A stretch of 64,000 bases of DNA from the NCBI GenBank assembly GCA_032433765.1, contig JAVIAB010000046.1, positions 63,536,175 to 63,600,174 of the forward strand, read 5' to 3'. Source of the DNA: Megaustenia siamemsis (taxonomy: Eukaryota; Mollusca; Gastropoda; Stylommatophora; Ariophantidae). A program made the position numbers and the translations under genes. Positions 56,181 to 64,000 of this stretch are shown piece after piece (the first letter of the stretch is position 1; every line of letters begins with the position of its first letter). The notes under the pieces were generated by a model that was given only the letters and a program-made list of their open reading frames with translations, was not told the DNA's origin and ran no database searches.

Positions 56181-56715
56181 ACACTATTATTTTTCTATTT
56201 TCTAGTAATTTTGTGAATCCTAATACTGATACACACGTAACACCAGGGCTGAAACTAAGATTAACAAAATGTTACATCATCTCAATATTCCTGTATGGTG
56301 CAGGAACATGGACATTAGACAAGAAAACAGAACAGAAAATTGAAGCCTTTGAAATGTGGATTTTTAGAAGAATAGGTAGAATTGGATGGAAAGAAAAGAA
56401 AACAAACGAGGATGTTTTAAAACAACTAAAAATGAAAAGAGAACTACTAAATACGATTCAGACAAGTCAAATGAAATTTTTGGGGCATGTTAAAAGACAC
56501 AACAGCCTACTAAAAGTAATCCTGGAGGGGAGGGAAAATACAAGGTAAAAGAGGCAGGGGCAGACCAAGACTAACATGGACGAGTAATATCAAAAGATGG
56601 ACAAGTCAACCTATGACAATCTACACCATCAATGCAAGAGACAGAGTGGAATGGCGCTCCATGGTAGCCAACCTCCGTTGCGAAGACGGCACTCAATGAT
56701 GATGATGAATACTGA
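56181..56715 (+). mobile_element. LINE family B, 3' end
   Basis: A 111-residue frame (56213-56548) reads LRLTKCYIISIFLYGAGTW, KIEAFEMWIFRRIGRIGW, KTNEDVLKQLKMKRELL and FLGHVKRHN. After a frameshift the end is WRSMVANLRCEDGTQ-stop and a GATGATGATGA tail. Confidence 0.9.
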
Positions 56716-56985
56716 TGTAGTGATGAAATTGTTTTTATGAAACCTATTCTGCCAAAAAATATGTGCAATCGTATATTACATCCTACATGTGCAATCGTAT
56801 ATTACATCCTACACGAAATACTACACTTGTTCCGCGTGCTTGTCCAATCTTCTTAAAATGCGCACATCACAGACAATTCCAGTTTATAGCCACGGGTAAT
56901 GTGAGGTACCCTGTGTAGCAAGAGTTGCCACTTAATTAACTTCACTAACGAATAAAGCAAACGGGTGATGTTATAAATATTGTAG
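56716..56985. other. Unique sequence with 26-bp duplication
   Basis: ATGTGCAATCGTATATTACA and six further bases are duplicated at about 56760-56812. The rest is unique and leads into the acceptor at 56985. Confidence 0.45.
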
Positions 56986-57103
56986 TCTCCATGTTTGACC
57001 TCACTACATGGTACAGAGATAAGGTGAGGACAGACGTAAACACGCAGATCCCGTCAAACAGAATATTCTACAACTGTCCGGGGACACTGGCTGTTGGCAT
57101 AAG
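56986..57103 (+). CDS. Orphan exon, unidentified
   Basis: The 118-bp candidate runs from ATAAATATTGTAG| to GGCATAAG|GTGCCT with phase 1-2. It reads SMFDLTTWYRDKVRTDV, NTQIPSNRIFYNCPG and TLAVGI. Composition is protein-like and the frame is open across the whole exon. An internal donor AGATAAG|GTGAGG at about 57020 is an alternative end. No other exon of this gene is visible in the window; the next intron holds the LINE at 57410. The same phases (1-2) occur in the linker exon at 27223, but I see no sequence similarity. Function unknown. Confidence 0.45.
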
Positions 57104-57164
57104 GTGCCTGGCAATATAAGGTGGGTAACTCTGGCACAACAGAATTTACACGGACAACTGCTCA

Positions 57165-57362
57165 CAGTTCAGACAATTGTTCACACTTCTTCACAGACTA
57201 TTGTTCACACTTCTTCACAGACTATTGTTCACACTTCTTCACAGACAATTGTTCACACTTCTTCACAGACTATTGTTCACACTTCTTCACAGACTATTGT
57301 TCACACTTCTTCACAGACTATTGTTCACACTTCTTCACAGACTTTGTTCACAATTCCTTTAG
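57165..57362. repeat. 24-bp minisatellite, about 8 units
   Basis: The unit is TCACACTTCTTCACAGAC plus TATTGT. Looser units of the same kind continue right of the LINE at 60177-60290. Confidence 0.95.
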
Positions 57363-57409
57363 ATTTTTGATGACACACCGTCCATAGATTATTGTTCATA
57401 ATTCCTCCA

Positions 57410-60164
57410 GCCAAGAACACCACAACAACTACCAGCATGCTAAAGCCAAATTTCAACGGGCTAAACTACAAGCCAGACAGAGAAGCTGGAAAGAGAAAAC
57501 AGAGTCCTTGAATCTTGAACGAGACACAAGAAAAGTGTGGAAGCTTGTAAAACAGCTGAATGATAAGGGTACAGAAAGGAACACCAAAATTACACTGAAG
57601 AAGGATGGAAACATTCTAACAGGTAAACATGCAGCAAATTACTTTGCAGACTCCTTTGCAAATGACAATAATATTGAAATTAGCCTAGAAAACGACAAGA
57701 GACCCGTTTAAAACAACAAAATGCAAGACAAGAAGAGACCACACATGAAGTAATGGAAACACCCATTACACAAAGAGAGCTAGAGCTGGCAATATCCAAA
57801 TTAAAAATGAAAAAGTCACCAGGCAATGATGGAGTGTCCAATGAAATGATTAAGAACTTGGGAACTGCAGCTAAAGCAAAACTATTGCAGATCTACAACA
57901 TTTGCTGGATCACAGGTAGAGTGCCACAGGCATGGAGAGAAGCAATTATGATACCATTACTAAAGCCAGGAAAAGATGGTTCAATGACATCCAGCTATAG
58001 ACCAATCAGCCTTACAAGCTGTTTGTGTAAAACAATGGAACGTATAATCAATCTCAGACTGCAGTGGTACCTGGAAATGAAAATCTCCTTGTCCCACAAC
58101 AAGCAGGCTTTAGACAGTGTTACTCTACCGAAGATCAAGCAACCTATCTTTCCCAGGAAATTGAAGATGCGTTTCAAGAAAAGAAACTGGTACTAGCAGC
58201 ATGGATAGACCTAAAGAAAGCATTTGATAAGGTATGGAAGGAAGGGCTTTTGAAGAAACTGAGAAATTATGGAGTAAATGGCAGGATGTACAAATGGGTC
58301 AAAGCATACCTGCATAACAGGAGAGCCAGAGTGCAACTGGATGGTCTTAAGAGTAAGAAGGTCTTATTGCGCCAGGGCGTTCCACAAGGAGGGGTACTAT
58401 CTCCAACACTTTTTCTGATCTACATCAATGACCTAGTTACTGAACTACCACATGGCATCAAAGTGGCAATGTATGCAGATGACTTGGTAATGTGGTGCAC
58501 AGAGGAGTATGCAACAGTGGCCTCCAAATTGCTACAAAGAGCTATGAATGCACTGAATTCATGGACAAATAGATGGTGTATCAGCATCAATACAGACAAA
58601 TGCAGTACTACACTTTTCACACTCTCCCCAAAACAAAAAGCAGGAGCCATCTACATAAACAATGAGCCTGTGAAAGAAGACATACAAGCTACATATCTCA
58701 GAGTTACATTTGATAACAAACTATCTTGGAAACAGCAGATAAATAAGGCAACCCAAAAAGCAAGGAGGAAATTGGCTATTCTAAGAAAGTTGTGTGGAAC
58801 CACATGGGGTGCGAGTGGGAAAATACTCAGTAAAGTTTACCAACAGAGTATACGCCCACATTTAGAATATGGATCATCCGCATGGTGCTCAGCATCAAAC
58901 ACCACATTGCAAGAACTGGATAAAGTACAAAACCAGGCACTTAGGGTCATCACAGGAGCAATGAAATCAACACCAATATTGGAGATGGAGAAATTGTGGA
59001 GGATACCAGCACTGAGAGAACGGAGAGACACAAATGTGCTGATACAGGCAGAAAAATTTGTATGCATGCCGAGACATCCAATGAAGGACAGATTCCAAAA
59101 TCTTGCATTGGGACGACTTAAGAGAAGCAGCTTTATCCACCAAGCCAAGCGTATTAGTAGACAAACACCAGACATGCCAAGAGTTGTTAAACCCCTTCTG
59201 CCCATACCAGAACAGACTCCCTGGACAGATAAATCAGGATTATCAGTTCAAATACGGAGAGAAGTGAAAGGAATAGTTGACAAAGAGGAACAAAATAGTC
59301 TACAGCGAAAAACAATAACTCTCAGTTTCCTGGATGAAGAATACCCACAAGACCTATGGATCCGTGTGTACACAGATGGATCAGCACAGAATGCAGTAAA
59401 GAATGGGGGAGCAGGTGCATATATAGAGTACCCAAATAACACTAGGGATATGAATAAAATAGCAACAGGGAAATATTGTCACAATTATGATGCAGAAATA
59501 CAAGCAATAAAGTTGGCAATAGAAAAACTGCTGAACAGTAATCTTAGCCCACAGCCTGTAGTGTTTTTGACAGATGCAAGATCAGTACTCCAGGCACTAC
59601 AATCCAGAAAATTACCACATCTGCAGACCTTATTGACTGAACTCTGCAAGCACCACAGGGTTGCCCTGCAGTGGATCCCATCTCACTGTGGAATACGAGG
59701 AAATGAGAAAGCAGATCAGTTGGCAAAGGAAGGTTCAACAGGCACACAACTAGATACACCAGTTACATACCATCATAAGAAACAGATAATCAAATCAATC
59801 AGAGGACCACAAGCCCCAAATCAGGATGCCTTTCATAATATGAATAGATATGAACAAATTATCATTATACGCCTAAGAACAGGACACAATCGACTCCATA
59901 GTCACATGTATACAAAATTCAAGATCGGCACCTCAACTACTTGTACATGTGGACAGGCACCCCAGACTGCTGAACACATACTTCAAGACTGCACTGAATA
60001 TAGTAGACTGAGGAAAATCCATTGGCCCATAGATACAACACTACAGACAAAACTATATGGGCCACTGCAAGAATTACAAAAGACAGTTAAATTTATACAG
60101 GAAACGACATTGCAGATATAGACAATACTTCAGGCGAACGAAAGATAGATAGATAGATAGATAG
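57410..60164 (+). mobile_element. LINE family E (I/Nimb-like), reverse transcriptase plus RNase H
   Basis: A 5'-truncated 2.75-kb element. The main frame (58064-60121, 685 residues) has AGFRQCYSTEDQ, WIDLKKAFDKVWKEG, LRQGVPQGGVLSPTLF, the catalytic YADD (58472-58483), then RNase H with YTDGSA, DAEIQAI, LTDARS and SHCGIRGNEKADQLAKEG, and a final C-x-C ... H ... C segment (CTCGQAPQTAEHILQDC). The upstream part of the reverse transcriptase (57753-58080: NDGVSNEMIKNLG, AWREAIMIPLLKPGKDG, SYRPISLTSCLCK) is in another frame; one frameshift near 58070 separates them, and stops lie near 57711. The tail is (GATA)n. A 12-bp duplication, ATAATTCCTCCA, flanks it (57398-57409, 60165-60176). Confidence 0.95.
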
Positions 60165-60176
60165 ATAATTCCTCCA

Positions 60177-60660
60177 CAAACATATATTCACAATTCATAC
60201 ACAAACTACTGTTCACAGTTCATACACAAACAACTGTTCACAAGCCATCCACAGAAAAATGTTCACAATTGTTCAAACAAAAATGTTCAGAAATCTTCCA
60301 TATAATATTTCATATAAATCTTCCATATAATATTTCATATAAATCTTCCATTTAATATTTCATATAAATCTTTCATATAATATTTCATATAAATCTTCCA
60401 TTTAATATTTCATATAAATCTTTCATATAATATTTCATATAAATCTTCCATATAATATTTCATATAAATCTTCCATATAATGTTTCATATAAATCTTCCA
60501 TATAATATTTCATATAAATCTTCCATATAATATTTCATATAAATCTTTCATATAATATTTCATATAAAATTTCATATAAATATTCCATATAATATTTCAT
60601 ATAAATCTTTCATATAATATTTCATATATTTCATATAATATTTCATATAAATCTTTCACA
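60177..60660. repeat. Degenerate 24-bp units, then AT-rich 24-bp array
   Basis: To about 60290 the units are of TTCACAATTCATACACAAAC type. From about 60295 they become TCTTCCATATAATATTTC plus ATATAAA, about 15 units. Confidence 0.9.
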
Positions 60661-60804
60661 ATTGAAGGTGCATATTTAATTCACGGAAAAATGTCCAGAA
60701 AAGTTTCACCGTAACGTGTTCACTATTCTTTCACATATTGTTTCTTATCAATTCTTCCCCAGATCGTTGCTATCAATTAATCAACGTATTAATGCTCATA
60801 ATTT
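60661..60804. other. Unique sequence between arrays
   Basis: Nothing recognised. Confidence 0.4.
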
Positions 60805-61455
60805 TGCACACACAAATATCCACACATCATCCACACACAAATATCCACACATCATCCACACACAAATATCCACACATAATCCACACACAAATATCCACAC
60901 ATCGTCCACATACAAATATCCACACACAAATATCCACACATCGTCCACATACAAATATCCACACATCTTCCAAGCACAAATATCCACACATCTTTCACAT
61001 ACAAATATCCATACATCTTCCACACACAAATATCCACACATCTTCCACACACAAATATCCACACATCTTCCAAGCACAAATATCCACACATCTTCCACAC
61101 ACAAATATCCACACATCTTCCAGACACAAATATCCACACATCTTCCAAGCACAAATATCCACACATCTTCCACACACAAATATCCACACATCTTCCACAC
61201 ACAAATATCCACACATCTTCCAAGCACAAATATCCACACATCTTCCACACATAAATATCCACACATCTTCCACACACAAATATCCACACATCATCCACAC
61301 ATAATATCCACACATCTTCCACTCACAAATATCCACACATCTTCCACACACAAATATCCACACATCTTCCACACACAAATATCCACACATCTTCCAGACA
61401 CAAATATCCACACATCTTTCAAGCACAAATATCCACACATCTTCCACGCACAAAT
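60805..61455. repeat. 25-bp minisatellite, about 26 units
   Basis: The unit has CAAATATCCACACATCTTCC and ACACA (or AAGCA, AGACA). With a period of 25 the three frames rotate through one another, giving open frames on both strands that are shadows. Confidence 0.95.
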
Positions 61456-63068
61456 GTCAAATAATCCTCAATACAACAAATATTAACTAATCCTCAATAC
61501 AACAAATATCAACTAATCCTCAATACAACAAATATTAACTAATCCTCAATACAACAAATATCAACTAATCCTCAATACAACAAATATCAACTAATCCTCA
61601 ATACAACAAATATCAACTAATCCTCAATACAACAAATATCAACTAATACTCAATACAACAAATATTAACTAATCCTCAATACAACAAATATTAATTAATC
61701 CTCAATACAACATATATCAACTAATCCTCAATACAACAAATATTAATTAATCCTCAATACAACAAATATCAACTAATCTTCAATACAACAAATATCAACT
61801 AATCCTCAATACAACAAATATCAACTAATCCTCAATACAACAAATATCAACTAATCCTCAATACAACAAATATCAACTAATCCTCAATACAACAAATATT
61901 AATTAATCCTCAATACAACAAATATCAACTAATCCTCAATACAACAAACATCAACTAATCCTCAATACAACAAATATTAATTAATCCACAATACAACATA
62001 TATCAACTAATCCTCAATACAACAAATATTAATTAATCCTCAATACAACAAATATCAACTAATCTTCAATACAACAAATATCAACTAATCCTCAATACAA
62101 CAAATATCAACTAATCCTCAATACAACAAATATCAACTAATCCTCAATACAACAAATATTAATTAATCCTCAATACAACAAATATCAACTAATCCTCAAT
62201 ACAACAAATATCAACTAATCCTCAATACAACAAATATCAACTAATCCTCAATACAACAAATATCAACTAATCCTCAATACAACAAATATCAACTAATCCT
62301 CAATACAACAAATATCAACTAATCCTCAATACAACAAATATCAACTAATCCTCAATACAACAAATATCAACTAATCCTCATTGCAACAAATATCAACTAA
62401 TCCTCAATACAACAAATATCAACTAATCCTCAATACAACAAATATCAACTAATCCTCAATACAACAAATATAACTAATCCTCAATAAAACAAATATCAAC
62501 TAATCCTCAATACAACAAATATCAACTTATCCTCAATACAACAAATATCAACTAATCCTCAATACAACAAATATCAACTAAACCTCAATACAACAAATAT
62601 TAACTAATCCTCAATACAACAAATATCAACTAATCCTCAATACAACAAATATCAACTAATCCTCAATACAACAAATATCAACTAATCCTCAATACAACAA
62701 ATATCAACTAATCCTCAATACAACAAATATCAACTAATCCTCATACAACAAATATCAACTAATCCTCAATACAACAAATATCAACAAATCCTCAATACAA
62801 CAAATATCAACTAATCCTCAATACAACAAATATCAACTAATCCTCAATACAACAAATATCAACTAATCCTCAATACAACAAATATCAACTAATTCTCAAT
62901 ACAACAAATATTAACTAATCCTCAATGCAACAAATATCAACTAATCCTCAATACAACAAATATCAACTAATCCTCAATACAACAAATATCAACTAATCCT
63001 CAATACAACAAATATCAACTAATCCTCAATACAACAAATATCAACTAATCCTCAATACAACAAATATT
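61456..63068. repeat. 26-bp minisatellite, about 62 units
   Basis: The unit has CAACAAATATCAACTAATCC and TCAATA. A block with the variant run (TTAATTAATCC, ACATATATC, AATCTTC) at about 61685-61800 recurs at about 61970-62080, showing internal duplication. Confidence 0.96.
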
Positions 63069-63282
63069 AACACACAAAGACCCAAACGTTCTCATAATAT
63101 CATTGTTCACAATTCTTCACTCACACACACACACACACATTTATATCTTCCACACATAAATATCCGCAAATCTTTAACGCATAAATATCAGCACATAAGT
63201 ATCCACACATACATATCCACATATAAATATACAAACATCTTTCACATATATACATGTATTTCCAAACATTTTTTGCACATCA
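63069..63282. other. Unique AT-rich sequence with (CA)n
   Basis: A short (CA)9 tract lies at about 63120 and loose ATAAATATCCAC units follow. No gene seen. Confidence 0.5.
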
Positions 63283-64000
63283 TCAACATGTGCCATACCG
63301 GTTGGCGTAGGTGATCATGTCCCTCCACAATCTTCTATCTACAGTGCACCGTATCAGTTCTGTTGTTGACTGTTTTCCATGCCATGACACCAAGCTATCC
63401 AGTATTTTCTCTCTTTGTCGTCCGCGATCTCTCTTTCCTTTTATTTTGCCAGTTGTAACCAAGTATTTCAACTGTCCTCTTCTCATGATGTGCCCGAAAA
63501 ATGTTGATTGCTTCTTCCTGATATCTTTTAGGAGCTCCCTTTTTGTGTTGGCCTCTTTGAGAACTTCCTCATTGGTCTTCTTAGCTGTCCAGGGAACTTT
63601 CAACATTTTTCTGAGAAATCCCATCTCTGTGGCCTCTAATAGTCTTTTCATTTGTTTGTCTACTGTCCATGATTCGCTTCCATAGGTCAGAATTGGTTCT
63701 ATATAGCACCGATGAACTCTCTTTCTCATTTCTATTTACATAGATTTGTTGCATAAGATAATTTTCACTTTCTGTAATGCTATTTTGGCCTGAGCTATTC
63801 TGCTTTTTATTTCTGTGGTATATCTCCCATCTGATGTTATTATTGTGCCCAAGTATTTGAAACGTTGCACTTGTTTCAGATTTGTCTCGTTTATTTTTAT
63901 GCTGCATGATGGTGATGATTGTTTCTTCGATATAACCATTACTTCTGTTTTCTTACTATTCAGACTGGGACCGTTCTTGTTGCTTTCTTCTACTATTATG
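63283..64000 (-). mobile_element. LINE family A, 3' part, runs off the window
   Basis: On minus the best family A coding text: RFKYLGTIITSDGRYTTE, CYIEPILTYGSESWTVD, EMGFLRKMLKVPWTAKKTNE, TFFGHIMRRGQLKYLV and DRRLWRDMITYANRYGTC-stop, then a GTTGATGATG tail. Two long frames (63283-63729 and 63736-63939) are interrupted only at a stop/frameshift around 63730. The element continues beyond 64000 with the reverse transcriptase core. Confidence 0.92.

Overview
This is a eukaryotic genomic window: split exons with GT-AG boundaries, non-LTR retrotransposons, tRNA-derived SINEs and no operon-like gene packing. The extracellular domain mix (kringle, ShK, sushi, EGF-like) and the retroelement types fit a lophotrochozoan, most likely a gastropod mollusc. 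The species is inference only. By my tally of spans, about 60% of the window is minisatellite in roughly 35 arrays (units about 13-78 bp), and most of the rest is retroelement debris. Nearly all long open reading frames are period-3-compatible repeats, not genes.

Hidden in the small unique islands is a plus-strand gene. Seven exons (7746-7870, 11806-11946, 19894-20034, 23670-23852, 27223-27322, 35079-35165, 38990-39281) encode in order the second half of a kringle, a degenerate ShK domain, a full ShK domain, a sushi/CCP domain, a linker, and a C-terminal Cys-containing beta-type domain ending in a stop codon and an ATTAAA signal. Every intron phase agrees across the chain (2 | 1-1 | 1-1 | 1-1 | 1-2 | 2-2 | 2), which is strong internal support. 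The 5' end lies upstream; a weak candidate for the first kringle half is at about 1581-1639. The product is probably a secreted or cell-surface mosaic protein.

The introns are packed with arrays. Two arrays sit exactly on splice junctions of this gene. A 48-bp array (about 19994-21450) repeats the 3' end of the ShK exon together with its splice donor about 30 times. A 28-bp array (about 26341-27222) repeats the splice acceptor of the linker exon about 30 times. Other arrays have grown out of LINE sequence at 35.97, 36.76, 37.28, 40.84 and 41.1 kb.

Right of 39.3 kb are more arrays and LINE copies, a broken minus-strand exon cluster of a multiple-EGF protein (about 47640-48268), an orphan plus-strand exon (56986-57103), and a nearly intact LINE with reverse transcriptase and RNase H (57410-60164) flanked by a 12-bp target-site duplication. 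I use working names for the LINEs. Families A-D have a reverse transcriptase plus a C-terminal 'GHVMRR ... GRPR' region and resemble RTE-type elements, clade uncertain. Family E is I/Nimb-like with RNase H.
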